A DNA stretch of 64,000 nt from Paenibacillus sp. 32352 (GTDB taxonomy: Bacteria; Bacillota; Bacilli; Paenibacillales; NBRC-103111): contig NZ_MZNT01000002.1 in the NCBI RefSeq assembly GCF_002042965.1, positions 124,001 to 188,000 of the forward strand. The letters run 5' to 3'. Made by a program: the position numbers and the translations under genes. Under the pieces are notes generated by a model. The model ran no database searches. It was not told the DNA's origin and was given only the letters and a program-made list of their open reading frames with translations. This document shows, in pieces, positions 25,086-34,004 of this stretch; the stretch's first letter is position 1; every line of letters begins with the position of its first letter.

Positions 25086-25379
25086 ATGAGCGGCGGTTGG
25101 ATTGCTGTCATCGTCATTGGTCTCATGATTGTACTCGGAGTCTTGTTCATTGTCTCGCGTAAGCAAACCGCTGCAAAAGCAAATCCGAAAACGAATGTTA
25201 TTCGAATGACGGAGTTCAAAAGACAGGATAAACGCTCATCTGCCCATCTGCAGAAATGCTCCTATTGCAAAAAGAAAACGGACCGATTAACCTTTTATGC
25301 CGGTGTTCACGGATCCGCTGTTGGGGTTTGTAAAGAGTGCAGATCCAAGGCTGAAAAACAAGATCTGCTGCCGTTATAA
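25086..25379 (+). CDS. small membrane protein with zinc-ribbon-like Cys pairs
   Basis: A 97-residue protein with one N-terminal membrane segment (residues 5-24, IAVIVIGLMIVLGVLFI) and a cytoplasmic tail with two CxxC pairs, CSYC and CKEC, spaced about 24 residues apart, as in a zinc ribbon. A GAGGTGACC precedes the ATG. The topology suggests a membrane-tethered metal-binding or protein-binding module. The function is unknown. Confidence 0.7.
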   Translation: MSGGWIAVIVIGLMIVLGVLFIVSRKQTAAKANPKTNVIRMTEFKRQDKRSSAHLQKCSYCKKKTDRLTFYAGVHGSAVGVCKECRSKAEKQDLLPL

Positions 25380-25399
25380 TAACGATGGTCTACGGTGCC

Positions 25400-25822
25400 T
25401 CATTGCAATTGTCCAGATTGACTGTTAGAACCGGCTTGCCGGGACATCAGATCCATACTCCAATCTATCATCCCGTTCATCATGCTGAGAACGAGGTTAA
25501 TAGCATCTTCATCGCTAAGGGGCTGGCTTTTGGTATTATTCGAGATGTACTCTTGCATCTTGGTTTCTAATTGACTGGTCAAATCCTTCAGCTTGGCGAA
25601 GTCTTTGGCGATGTCGCTTATGGAATTGGAGCCCGAATTGGAACTGCCGCTGTTTTGCTGCTGCTGCGATTGGCCTCCGCTTGATTGTTGGCCCCCTTGG
25701 CCGCTGGAATCGTCCGATTGGCTCTGGAGCAATTCTTTAATTTGCTGAAGTTCGTCGGTTAAGGATTGCTGCTGTTCCGTAATTTGCTCGATTTGCCCCT
25801 TCAGTTCACGATTGCTGATCAT
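25400..25822 (-). CDS. Gln/Ser/Gly-rich coiled-coil hypothetical protein
   Basis: A 140-residue protein on the opposite strand to its neighbours. Residues 5-35 are a Gln/Glu-rich coiled coil, followed by a low-complexity Gln-Ser-Gly-Asn stretch of about 35 residues, then a helical C-terminus with LVLSMMNGMIDWSMDLM. It converges on the previous gene with a 20-bp gap and no terminator. ATG 25822 is eight bases after AAGGAG; the GTG one codon earlier is the alternative. No family is recognised. Confidence 0.65.
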   Translation of the reverse strand: MISNRELKGQIEQITEQQQSLTDELQQIKELLQSQSDDSSGQGGQQSSGGQSQQQQNSGSSNSGSNSISDIAKDFAKLKDLTSQLETKMQEYISNNTKSQPLSDEDAINLVLSMMNGMIDWSMDLMSRQAGSNSQSGQLQ

Positions 25823-25927
25823 CACTTGAGCTCCTTCATCGTATTATGAGGTTAGTATATCCATGAGCCGTTAATTTAACCAAATAAGACCATAAGTCCA
25901 TTCATGAAATAAAAATGACTAAAATAG

Positions 25928-25958
25928 TTGAAAAAACCATATTTTATGTTATTATATA
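25928..25958 (+). promoter_or_regulatory. candidate promoter upstream of the Tad locus
   Basis: TTGAAA at 25928-25933 and TATATA at 25953-25958 are 19 bp apart in a very A/T-rich stretch. The spacing is slightly long. It is the only promoter-like pair before the hairpin and the Tad genes. Confidence 0.4.
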
Positions 25959-25981
25959 TACAAATACATTACCGCAAGCGG

Positions 25982-26029
25982 AAGCACCGCTGTTCAAGAA
26001 CTTTTTCTTGTTCAGTTGGTGCTTTTTTT
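25982..26029 (+). terminator. leader hairpin with T run before the Tad genes
   Basis: AAGCACC (25982-25988) pairs with GGTGCTT (26018-26024), enclosing an inner CAAGAA/TTCTTG helix, and is followed by a seven-T run. Placed after a likely promoter and 25 bp before a small ORF, it reads as an attenuator or as the end of a short RNA. Without a gene upstream on this strand it has no ordinary terminator role. Confidence 0.6.
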
Positions 26030-26053
26030 GTGCGTTCGTTTTTAGGAGGCGAT

Positions 26054-26152
26054 ATGGAAATAACGAATAAAGTCAAAGCAGCCATTGTCGTTGCCATCAT
26101 TTCGGCAGTTTTGGTGGTAAGCGGAATATTACAGCTCAAGGGGGCGATGTAA
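26054..26152 (+). CDS. 32-residue single-pass membrane peptide
   Basis: ATG 26054 follows TAGGAGGCGAT, one of the strongest ribosome sites here. The peptide begins MEITNKVK and is then almost wholly hydrophobic (residues 9-27, AAIVVAIISAVLVVSGIL) with a short polar end. It fits a single membrane helix with a basic inside edge. It lies 51 bp before tadZ in the same orientation. Too short to assign; it could be a small regulatory membrane peptide of the pilus locus. Confidence 0.55.
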   Translation: MEITNKVKAAIVVAIISAVLVVSGILQLKGAM

Positions 26153-26203
26153 TTCTCAGCGGACAAGGGACTTGATCAACAGAGGGGGAGGGGCACAACA
26201 GAA

Positions 26204-27334
26204 ATGTCCAAAATGAAGCTGGTCGTATTGGATACAGATTCCTATTTTATAGAACGCATCACAGCATACATCCGTACCTCGGATTTTGCTTCGACGTTTA
26301 CTGTCTCTGCTTTCACGAATAAAGAACAAGGCTTTGCCTATATCGAACAGGCAAGCGAGCAGTATATTCTGCTTGTCCATGAGAGCTTCATGCCTCTGCC
26401 TGAGAGGGTTTTTCAAAGACAGAGCGGCTGCATGCTCATCCTGAGTGACTTTCCTGCTTCCGGGGATATCGTGGAGTACCCGGTTCTGTGCAAGTTTCAA
26501 CCCTTAAATCAGCTGTTGGCTCATGTGATTTCTCATTATAATGAGTTCACCTCGAGTCAAATGCTGAAGGGGGACAAGGAGACGCAAGTGGTCTCCATCT
26601 ATTCCGCTGTAGGCGGGAGCGGGAAAACATTAACCGCCCTGCATCTTGCAAGAGAATTATCGTTGGCGGGAAGAAGGGTGTTTTATCTCAGCTTGGAACA
26701 GCTGCCATCGTCCATTTGGGTTGAGTCCGATACAGGGGGAGAGGAGGATTCTTCCTTTTCCCGGATGCTTTACTACGGCAAGTCGGACAGCAAGCTGCAA
26801 ATTGCCAAAGTGGAGCGATATAAGAAAAGGCATAGCATCTGGGGCTTCGACTATTTTCCCGGCAACTGCGAGCCGCTCGAGCTGGCGGAAATGTCCGCAA
26901 AAGATACGGAGATGATGGTCAGGGCAGTCCTTGCCTCTGGCGCGTACGATTGTGTGCTGCTTGATTTGGACTCAACCTTGTTCCCGCGTATCGAGGCTGC
27001 GTTGAAGATCAGCGATCATATCTTGTGGCTGATTCAGGATGACTGCATTCAATGGGATAAATGCTCAGTAAGAATGCAGCAGTGGATGGATAGGCAGGAG
27101 GAGCCGGCGTGGTCGCATAAATGCAGTCTGATTGTTAATAAATTCAACGGGGCATTGAGCAGCAGCGAGAGGAAGCTGCCTCTTCCGATTTCCGGTTATT
27201 TGCCGTACATACCCGAATGGAAGTCCTACGCCCGATTAGACATCGTTCATATACGGGGGACGTTCAGCGAAAGCCTGACCTCACTGGATTGGTTCCGATC
27301 AACGGCATTGGGAGGGAAGGCAGATGTGGGCTGA
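26204..27334 (+). CDS. tadZ: TadZ/CpaE-like ATPase of the Tad locus
   Basis: A 376-residue protein with an N-terminal receiver-like region (KLVVLDTDSYFIERI, about 4-115) and a MinD/ParA-type ATPase domain. The nucleotide loop reads AVGGSGKT (Gly137-Thr142), without the signature Lys of classical deviant Walker A proteins at the first position. CVLLDLDST is the Walker B-like segment. TadZ/CpaE proteins localise the pilus assembly site at the membrane. It heads the Tad cluster and overlaps cpaF by 11 bases. The ATG has AGGGGGAGGGG upstream. Confidence 0.85.
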   Translation: MSKMKLVVLDTDSYFIERITAYIRTSDFASTFTVSAFTNKEQGFAYIEQASEQYILLVHESFMPLPERVFQRQSGCMLILSDFPASGDIVEYPVLCKFQPLNQLLAHVISHYNEFTSSQMLKGDKETQVVSIYSAVGGSGKTLTALHLARELSLAGRRVFYLSLEQLPSSIWVESDTGGEEDSSFSRMLYYGKSDSKLQIAKVERYKKRHSIWGFDYFPGNCEPLELAEMSAKDTEMMVRAVLASGAYDCVLLDLDSTLFPRIEAALKISDHILWLIQDDCIQWDKCSVRMQQWMDRQEEPAWSHKCSLIVNKFNGALSSSERKLPLPISGYLPYIPEWKSYARLDIVHIRGTFSESLTSLDWFRSTALGGKADVG

Positions 27335-28547
27335 CGAGATCGTTATAGAAATGAAGCAAAGAGTTAAAGAAAAGCTGGATTTATCGGTCTCGCTATCTGA
27401 TGAACAGCTGATGGACCTGATTGAACAGGAAGTGTTTTCCTATTCCTTTGATCAATATTTTACGGCCGGCCAGAAGCATCAGCTTATTATGCGGTTATTT
27501 CATTCCTTTCGCGGATTGGATATTTTGCAGCCGCTGGTCGATGACCCGACCGTATCGGAGATTATGATTAACCGGTATGATCAAATTTTTATCGAACAGG
27601 ATGGCCGAATTAGCTTAACGGAAATGAAATTCGAAAGCAAGGAGAAGCTGGAGGACGTTATTCAGGCTATCGTGGCACGAGTGAATCGGGCCGTCAATGA
27701 GGCCAATCCTATTGTAGATGCCCGATTGCTGGATGGGTCGAGGGTGAATGTTGTATTGTCTCCTATTGCGCTGGAAGGGGCGGCGATGACCATCCGAAAG
27801 TTTCCGGAATCGCCGCTGACCTTGGACATGTTAGTAGCCAAAGGATCCTTGACTGATGCTGCAGCTTCTTTCTTGATCCGACTCGTCCGGGCAAAATATA
27901 ACCTCTTCATTGGCGGCGGAACCGGCTCGGGAAAGACCACCTTTCTCAATGCATTATCACAATACATTCCTGATGACGAGCGGCTGATTACGATCGAGGA
28001 CTCCGCTGAGCTGCAGATCCGTACGGTACCCAATCTGGTTCGTCTGGAGACTCGAAACGCCAATACCGAAGGCAAGGGAGAAATCACGATCCGTGACTTG
28101 ATTCGCTCTTCCTTACGGATGAGGCCTAATCGCATCATCGTCGGTGAGGTCAGGGGGGCAGAGGCGTTAGATATGCTGCAGGCAATGAACACGGGGCACG
28201 ACGGCAGCCTGTCCACAGGACATGCCAACTCAACGGAAGACATGCTAAGCAGGCTCGAAACGATGGTGCTTAGCGGCGCAGCTCTTCCTGTTGAGGTGAT
28301 TCGCAAACAGATTTGTTCTGCGATCGATGTCATGATTCACCTTCAAAGGCTGCGGGACCGTTCACGCCGTGTGACGGAGATTAGCGAGATCGTCGGTATG
28401 GAGGGAGGGGAAGTCAAGCTGAACCGGTTGTTTGAATTTGTAGAACAGGGAGAGGATGCCAGCGGGAAGGTCATTGGAGAGCTTAGACCTACAGGCAGCG
28501 CTTTAATGCATACGGATAAACTGGCTAGGGCAGGTATCGTCGTATAA
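27324..28547 (+). CDS. tadA: TadA/CpaF-family secretion ATPase
   Basis: A 407-residue hexameric ATPase that powers type IVb pilus assembly. N-terminal helical domain, then VDDPTVSEIMINRYDQIFIE, RVNRAVNEANPIVDARLLDGSRVN, Walker A GGGTGSGKT (197-205), Asp box ITIEDSAELQ, Walker B region IIVGEVRGAEALDML and His box STGHANST. All motifs are intact. Overlaps tadZ by 11 bases and is followed by the two TadB/TadC platform proteins. Confidence 0.95.
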   Translation: MWADEIVIEMKQRVKEKLDLSVSLSDEQLMDLIEQEVFSYSFDQYFTAGQKHQLIMRLFHSFRGLDILQPLVDDPTVSEIMINRYDQIFIEQDGRISLTEMKFESKEKLEDVIQAIVARVNRAVNEANPIVDARLLDGSRVNVVLSPIALEGAAMTIRKFPESPLTLDMLVAKGSLTDAAASFLIRLVRAKYNLFIGGGTGSGKTTFLNALSQYIPDDERLITIEDSAELQIRTVPNLVRLETRNANTEGKGEITIRDLIRSSLRMRPNRIIVGEVRGAEALDMLQAMNTGHDGSLSTGHANSTEDMLSRLETMVLSGAALPVEVIRKQICSAIDVMIHLQRLRDRSRRVTEISEIVGMEGGEVKLNRLFEFVEQGEDASGKVIGELRPTGSALMHTDKLARAGIVV

Positions 28548-28580
28548 ATGAAAACGTTAATTGATTAAAGGAGACAGAGC

Positions 28581-29501
28581 TTGAGTTATATCATTCTTAC
28601 CGCTGCTGCGGGGGCATTATGTTGGGTGGCTTTGACACTTTTTCAAAACTTGGCCAAGAAGAAAACAGATCCGTTACTGGACAAGGATGGCCACAAGCTG
28701 AAATGGAAGCCATCATTGGCCTATAGAAAGACTAAAGGAGACGATACAGCTGCTTCGACGTTAACCCGGTACGATGAGTATTCATTGAGCCTTACGGAAA
28801 GGTGCATTTGCATAGTTATCGGCAGCTTGGTGTTGGGTATCATAGGATATGTTTTTTATAAAAATGCAATCGCCGCAATGGTGCTGGGCTGCGGGGGATT
28901 GTATTCCCCGGTTATATGGCGTAAGCAAATGATCCGCAAGCGTCAAGCTCAGCTTCAGCTGCAGTTCAAGCAGGCTCTTTCCTCTCTATCTTCTGCTCTG
29001 GGTGCGGGAAAATCGGTAGAATCGGCCTTCAAGGAGGCATTGACGGATCTGCGTCTTCTCTACCCCGATTCCAACGCGTTTATTGTTAAAGAGCTGGAGA
29101 CGGTAAACCGGCGGATTGAAAACGGAGAAACGGTTGAAGCAGCATTAAAGGATTGGAGCGATCGGGCGAAGGTGGAGGATATTCAGCAGTTTGCCGACGT
29201 ATTCGTAACCTGCAAGAGGACCGGCGGCAACCTGGTGCAGGTGATCCGACGAACCGCTGCCATCATTCAAGAGAAGCTGGATATTCAACAAGATATTCAA
29301 GTCATGATGGCGCAAAAGCGATTTGAATCCAAAGTGCTGACATTCGCCCCTTTAGTCGTTATAGCTTTATTGAATTTTAGTTCACCGGATTATATGGAGC
29401 CGTTATATCAAGGAACAGGACTACTGATAATGACTACAGCGTTACTGATCCTGATCGGCTGCTATGCCATTACGAAATGGATTATGGATGTTAAGGTGTG
29501 A
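28581..29501 (+). CDS. tadB: TadB-like type II secretion F-domain protein
   Basis: A 306-residue inner-membrane platform protein. Membrane segments lie near the N-terminus (about 3-22), at about 78-108 and in the last 60 residues. Between them is the T2SSF cytoplasmic region: QFKQALSSLSSALGAGKSVESAF and FADVFVTCKRTGGNLVQVI. It couples the TadA ATPase to pilin movement, with TadC as partner. The start is TTG at 28581, eight bases after AAAGGAGA. Confidence 0.85.
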   Translation: MSYIILTAAAGALCWVALTLFQNLAKKKTDPLLDKDGHKLKWKPSLAYRKTKGDDTAASTLTRYDEYSLSLTERCICIVIGSLVLGIIGYVFYKNAIAAMVLGCGGLYSPVIWRKQMIRKRQAQLQLQFKQALSSLSSALGAGKSVESAFKEALTDLRLLYPDSNAFIVKELETVNRRIENGETVEAALKDWSDRAKVEDIQQFADVFVTCKRTGGNLVQVIRRTAAIIQEKLDIQQDIQVMMAQKRFESKVLTFAPLVVIALLNFSSPDYMEPLYQGTGLLIMTTALLILIGCYAITKWIMDVKV

Positions 29502-29507
29502 TGCCGG

Positions 29508-30371
29508 ATGGCGATGCTTATAGCTTTGAGTATCGAGCTAATTGTAGGTTTGCTGATTTTCTGGACTGCGTATCCCCGATATAGCGGCTTTGTGAAGGAG
29601 CATCGTAAAGTATTGAAGCTTTATTGGCTGGCACCCCTTGCTTTAGCTTTGATGGATCGCCTCCGGCTGACAGACCGATTCGGAGATGCAATCTCACGCG
29701 TACATCAGCAGATGATCGGACTATATGGCAGCAAGCAGGCTCTGATCCGCACCAAATGCTTTGCGGCCGATGTCCTGTCGGTCAGTATGTTCCTGTTGAT
29801 CGGTTGTACGCTCGTTGGGGTAGTAGCTGAGAATAACGAGATGCTTGGTTATGGAGCTATCTTGATACTGTTTCTCCCTTTTGTTCTGTACAAAGAGTTA
29901 GCGAATCAGCTTCGTAAAAAAAGACGCCAGATGCTGCTGGAGCTGCCTGAGGTGTTGAATCAACTCGTTCTATTGGTGAATGCGGGAGAAACCGTGCAGA
30001 AGGCGCTTCAGCGCTGCATAGAGAACAAACCGGACATCGACAAAAATCCTCTTCTGGCAGAGCTTGCTATTGCTGCATATGAAATCCGTATGAATGTCTC
30101 CTTCAGCAAAGCGATGGAGGATTTTAATAAAAGATGCGGCGTTCAAGAGGTTTCATTGTTCACTACGACATTGTTATTGAATTATAAACGAGGCGGCGAC
30201 GAGCTCGTCATGTCCCTGAAGGAGCTGTCATCGACACTGTGGGAAAAAAGGAAATCGTTAGCCAAAACCCTGGGCGAAGAGGCATCCTCGAAGATGGTAT
30301 TCCCCATGGTATTAATATTTCTGGTCGTCATGGTTGTTGTTGCCGCACCGGCTATATTGCTTATGAATTAG
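29508..30371 (+). CDS. tadC: TadC-like type II secretion F-domain protein
   Basis: A 287-residue second platform protein, six bases after tadB. Hydrophobic segments occur at about 4-20, 85-130 and 265-285. The T2SSF-like core contains ELPEVLNQLVLLVNAGETVQKAL and FTTTLLLNYKRGGDELV, homologous in layout to tadB. It presumably forms a heteromeric platform with TadB. The ATG at 29508 follows a stop-proximal GTGATGCCGG, so translation is coupled rather than driven by a strong site. Confidence 0.82.
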   Translation: MAMLIALSIELIVGLLIFWTAYPRYSGFVKEHRKVLKLYWLAPLALALMDRLRLTDRFGDAISRVHQQMIGLYGSKQALIRTKCFAADVLSVSMFLLIGCTLVGVVAENNEMLGYGAILILFLPFVLYKELANQLRKKRRQMLLELPEVLNQLVLLVNAGETVQKALQRCIENKPDIDKNPLLAELAIAAYEIRMNVSFSKAMEDFNKRCGVQEVSLFTTTLLLNYKRGGDELVMSLKELSSTLWEKRKSLAKTLGEEASSKMVFPMVLIFLVVMVVVAAPAILLMN

Positions 30372-30405
30372 TTTGAGTTTGTACAACTGGAGAGGAGTAA
30401 AGCGA

Positions 30406-30624
30406 ATGAATGGGTTAGGTCAAGGAATTCGAAAATTTTGGAACGAGGAGGAGGGGCTGGGTACACTCGAAATATTGCTCATCTTGGCAGTGCTAGTCAT
30501 CATAGCAATAGCTTTCCGTAAGTGGATCATGCAATGGGTGAAAGGACTGTTTGACTCGGCTAATGCGGAAATTACCGATCAATCCGGCACGATCAAGAAT
30601 GATGCGGATAAAATCAGCCCTTAA
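30406..30624 (+). CDS. Flp1-like type IVb pilin
   Basis: A 72-residue prepilin: short basic/acidic leader, then GLGTLEILLILAVLVII, a hydrophobic helix. Cleavage after the Gly of EEEG would leave a mature chain with Glu at position +5, the hallmark of type IV pilins. The C-terminal 25 residues are polar. It has GGAGAGGAG upstream of ATG 30406. The likely processing enzyme is the A24 peptidase at 34717. Probable major pilin of the locus. Confidence 0.8.
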   Translation: MNGLGQGIRKFWNEEEGLGTLEILLILAVLVIIAIAFRKWIMQWVKGLFDSANAEITDQSGTIKNDADKISP

Positions 30625-31666
30625 ATTACAGTCAAGGCAGGATGGTGCACGAATTCTTCCTAAACCAGGACAGGCGAACGCGTACAGGTTTGTCAATGAT
30701 ACGAAAGGAAGCTTTACGATAGAAGCGAGCTTTGTGCTTCCAGTGATATTACTAAGCACGCTGTCTCTGCTGTTTCTCGCTCTCTATGTTTATCAAACCT
30801 CGTCTGCATTTCAGAATGCAGGCGTGGCTGCCGATCGCGCCGCTTTCATCTGGGATAACAGTAAGAAGGATGTCATTACAGGGGACTACCCCGTAGATCA
30901 GAATGATGGATTATATTGGAGACTTCACAGCGACAGCATGTCGGATCTTTTCCGGTTTCTTATCCCGAATGCAGCGGCGCAAATAACGCTTCCTGCTGCA
31001 ACCAAAGGCAGCGATACCGGACCTGAAGGAAAATTGACGAAAGTGGGCCGCAGTTTATCCCCAGAATGGAGCGGCACGATGAGTTACTTGAATAGCGGTA
31101 TCTCTAGGGAAGTGACTGTGAATCTGGAAAAGCCGTTTCGTTCGCCGCAATTTATGATTAGGAAGCTGCAGCAGCAGGTAACCTCGACTGCGTCGGCACA
31201 AGTGGTCGATCCGGTTGAGGGGATCCGGCTCATTGACTTAACACGGACCTTTATTCAAGAAATCCAGGGTAAAATCAAGCCTGACGCCGCATTAAAGGCC
31301 ATGGTTGAGCCCAAATCAGTACCCGATCCTGCCGCTGCCATAAACAATCACGAGAGTGCGGCCAGCTATTTGCGCACGTTGGTGAACGGAAAGGAGCAGA
31401 CCATGGTTGTCAATGGCTCGACCAAAAGGGTAGTCGATGCATTGGATGCGAATAAAGTCGCCCATCAAGCCTACTACACCTTTAACGAGAACCAGCTCAG
31501 GAAGGAACAAATGCCCAAGGATGCGGCGCTGCTGAGAGATGGGGGTCAAGTAACCGGAGTTGTCTGGCATTTCTTCAAGCTGTCCAAACAGGACAAGGTC
31601 AAGCTGTCTAAAGGTCTTCGGCAGGAGCTGGAGCGTCAGGGTATCGTTGTGGTCATTCATGAATGA
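30602..31666 (+). CDS. TadE-like pseudopilin
   Basis: About 354 residues with an N-terminal pilin-like helix, GSFTIEASFVLPVILLS, where cleavage after Gly gives Glu at +5. The rest, over 270 residues, is an extracytoplasmic domain without a recognised fold. TadE-type minor pilins initiate or regulate fibre assembly. The start is uncertain: paired ATGs at 30599 and 30602 lie inside the end of the pilin gene and have no clear ribosome site, so coupling by overlap is likely. A later start would remove only the Lys/Arg-rich leader. Confidence 0.7.
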   Translation: MRIKSALKLQSRQDGARILPKPGQANAYRFVNDTKGSFTIEASFVLPVILLSTLSLLFLALYVYQTSSAFQNAGVAADRAAFIWDNSKKDVITGDYPVDQNDGLYWRLHSDSMSDLFRFLIPNAAAQITLPAATKGSDTGPEGKLTKVGRSLSPEWSGTMSYLNSGISREVTVNLEKPFRSPQFMIRKLQQQVTSTASAQVVDPVEGIRLIDLTRTFIQEIQGKIKPDAALKAMVEPKSVPDPAAAINNHESAASYLRTLVNGKEQTMVVNGSTKRVVDALDANKVAHQAYYTFNENQLRKEQMPKDAALLRDGGQVTGVVWHFFKLSKQDKVKLSKGLRQELERQGIVVVIHE

Positions 31667-31718
31667 CAGAACGATACCAGGCAATCTTGCCAAACATGCA
31701 AGCAGGAAGGAGGGATGA

Positions 31719-34004
31719 ATGCTGTTTCGGTTGCGGCGGTTATGGAAAGAACAGGGGGGAGCGGTGTCCTTATATCTACTATTGATTCTTGTTCCGGTAT
31801 TTTTATTTTGTGCGCTGTTAATTGATTTTGCCCGTATTCAGGTTGCTGATAAGGAAGCAGAAAATGCAGTGAAAACAGGGGTTCGCTCTACGCTGTCCTC
31901 CTTTTCGCCGAAGCTGCAGTCCTATGGGCTGTATGCCTTGAATCAAAAGCCGGATGAATCCAAGGCGCTTTTTTTGAAAGTAGTTGAAGGAAATGTATCT
32001 CAAGCGGTTGCATCGAACTCCTTTCAGTTTATTGATCAGAAGGTAGAAGCCGACAGCTCAAGTCTGACATCGATGTATTCTCTCGGCAATCATATGGTAT
32101 TCAAAAAACAAATAGTAGAAGAAATGAAATACCGGGCGCCGATGATTTACTCCTTGGAAATGGCGGATAAATTCAAGAAAACGGGACTTGCATCTACGAT
32201 GGGTCAAGCCTCCCAGTTTTCCCAAAATGCCGCGAAAATCGAGAAGCTGATGGAGGAACGGGACGATGAGCTGGACAGGGCGTGGAAGGAATGGTCGGCG
32301 ATATACCAAAAAGCGGTGGCGATGCATCCCTTCTATAAGACCCAGCTGGAAGCCCTGAATAAATTAAGCGACAAAATCGGGCTGCATACCATTGTAGAGG
32401 TCAGGCAATCCATTCAAGACTCCAAAAAGCAGCTGGTTGATTTGCGGGACGATATGAAGCGTATTGATGGAGATATTCGCTCTCTAATGCAAGCGGGCTC
32501 ATCAGCCGCATCCGCGATAGATTCTCTTTATGATCTTAAGGACCGTCTTCAGGATGAAATCAAAGCTGTGAATGATCGAATTAAGGATTTGGAGCAGCTG
32601 CTGGATGACTTACTGGAATATGCGAAGCTGCTGGCCTTTTTGAAGGTGAAATCAACCGGCGATTTGAATGAATTAAAGGATTTGCTTAAAGCATTTGAAG
32701 CTTCTTTGAATAAAGCCAAAAAAGCGAATGATCAGTTGAATGCAGAGCTAGGTCTTGTCCAATCCCAAAATACGGCTTCAGGCTCTTATGATGCCAACCA
32801 AGTATTTCAAGCCATCCATATGATTTCCCGCTCCGAGCTTGATGATTACGGCAGCAAAGCGGCTTCTACCGTTGCTCTTTTCTCGGGATTGGAATCTCAG
32901 TTATCCAGCGTCATTCTGTTCGATGCGCAAAATTACCGCAATGCAGACCAGGCGATCCAATCGTTCTGGAAGCAAGCTCAGGAGCTGCACTCGGCCCAAA
33001 GTGCAAAGGAGTCGCAGAGAAATAGCAAGAAGCAAGCGGTAAATACAAGCAAGCAGGAGCAGAGGAAGAAAGCGCAGGCTTATCTCGATCAGGTAAAGGC
33101 AGCTCTTGGAGGCTGCAGCATTCTTGGGTCAACCGATGCATTCAAACAGCATTACATAACGCTTCAGGGGGACCCTGGCAAAGGAACAAAGGGATACTAT
33201 CAAGCATATATGGAGACCAATCAGGAAGCCAACTTATCTCAGCCTGTTCCATCCATAGAATTGGATAACGCGGACAAAGCCGGTTTTAGCGCGATGAAAT
33301 TGATTTCGGATTTCACCAGTCTGCTTATGGATGTTAGGGATGAGTTTTATGTGGATGAGTTTGCTGTTAGTAAATTCAATTACCGGACCTTCGGTCTTGA
33401 GAAGGACAGCAATGGCAATGTGAAGGGGGCTTTGGAGCCATCGGAACCAGGGAAGCACAAGCTGGCGAATCAGGAGCTCGAATATTTACTGTACGGCGGC
33501 AATTCCTGCGCAAGCAACTACTCGATGGCATATGCCGAGATGTTCGCCTTCCGGCTTGCAGTTGATACGGCAGAGGCATTACTGGAGCCTAAAAACGAAG
33601 TCTTGAATCTCGGCTCGCCGTTGCTCGTTTTTCTAGCAGCCGTAGCTGAAGGAGCTATTCATGCTCAACAGGATATGGCGAAGCTGACCCAAGGGGAGAT
33701 GGTTCCTTTATCGAAGAAGCTGGGCAGCTTTTTCACCATGGGCTACAAGGATTATTTAAGAGTGTTCTTTTTGCTGCACAGCCGGGATAAAGTTCTGTTA
33801 TCTCGGATGCAATCCTTAATTCAATTAAATACCGATATCGACTTGCTTCAGAGCACCACGTATATTTCCGGCACTGCATCGACCTCCATCCGCTTGTGGT
33901 TTTTACCCGGACTGATGCAGCAGCTGGGAAAAGCCGGACTTACTTCCTGTCAGGTTAAGCTCGGCAGATGCCAGATTACCAAGACGGGGGTGATGGCGTA
34001 TTGA
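31719..34004 (+). CDS. TadG-like large exported coiled-coil protein
   Basis: A 761-residue protein anchored by one N-terminal helix (about 13-38, GGAVSLYLLLILVPVFLF). Residues 200-380 are rich in heptads (for example DLRDDMKRIDGDI, LKDRLQDEIKAVND), predicting long coiled coils, and 420-455 are Lys/Gln-rich. Helix start lacks a Glu at +5. The N-terminal GAVSLY...DFAR segment is typical of the TadG/von Willebrand-like group encoded in Tad loci, but no VWA motif is visible. It should be a surface-exposed tether or scaffold. Confidence 0.65.
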   Translation: MLFRLRRLWKEQGGAVSLYLLLILVPVFLFCALLIDFARIQVADKEAENAVKTGVRSTLSSFSPKLQSYGLYALNQKPDESKALFLKVVEGNVSQAVASNSFQFIDQKVEADSSSLTSMYSLGNHMVFKKQIVEEMKYRAPMIYSLEMADKFKKTGLASTMGQASQFSQNAAKIEKLMEERDDELDRAWKEWSAIYQKAVAMHPFYKTQLEALNKLSDKIGLHTIVEVRQSIQDSKKQLVDLRDDMKRIDGDIRSLMQAGSSAASAIDSLYDLKDRLQDEIKAVNDRIKDLEQLLDDLLEYAKLLAFLKVKSTGDLNELKDLLKAFEASLNKAKKANDQLNAELGLVQSQNTASGSYDANQVFQAIHMISRSELDDYGSKAASTVALFSGLESQLSSVILFDAQNYRNADQAIQSFWKQAQELHSAQSAKESQRNSKKQAVNTSKQEQRKKAQAYLDQVKAALGGCSILGSTDAFKQHYITLQGDPGKGTKGYYQAYMETNQEANLSQPVPSIELDNADKAGFSAMKLISDFTSLLMDVRDEFYVDEFAVSKFNYRTFGLEKDSNGNVKGALEPSEPGKHKLANQELEYLLYGGNSCASNYSMAYAEMFAFRLAVDTAEALLEPKNEVLNLGSPLLVFLAAVAEGAIHAQQDMAKLTQGEMVPLSKKLGSFFTMGYKDYLRVFFLLHSRDKVLLSRMQSLIQLNTDIDLLQSTTYISGTASTSIRLWFLPGLMQQLGKAGLTSCQVKLGRCQITKTGVMAY

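Noticed and set aside
27662..28333. Minus-strand open frame of 223 codons inside tadA
   Set aside because: Antisense shadow of the conserved ATPase; Ser/Arg-rich composition typical of such shadows.
28564..28580. AGGAGAC-type site as a small ORF before tadB
   Set aside because: It only serves the TTG start of tadB.
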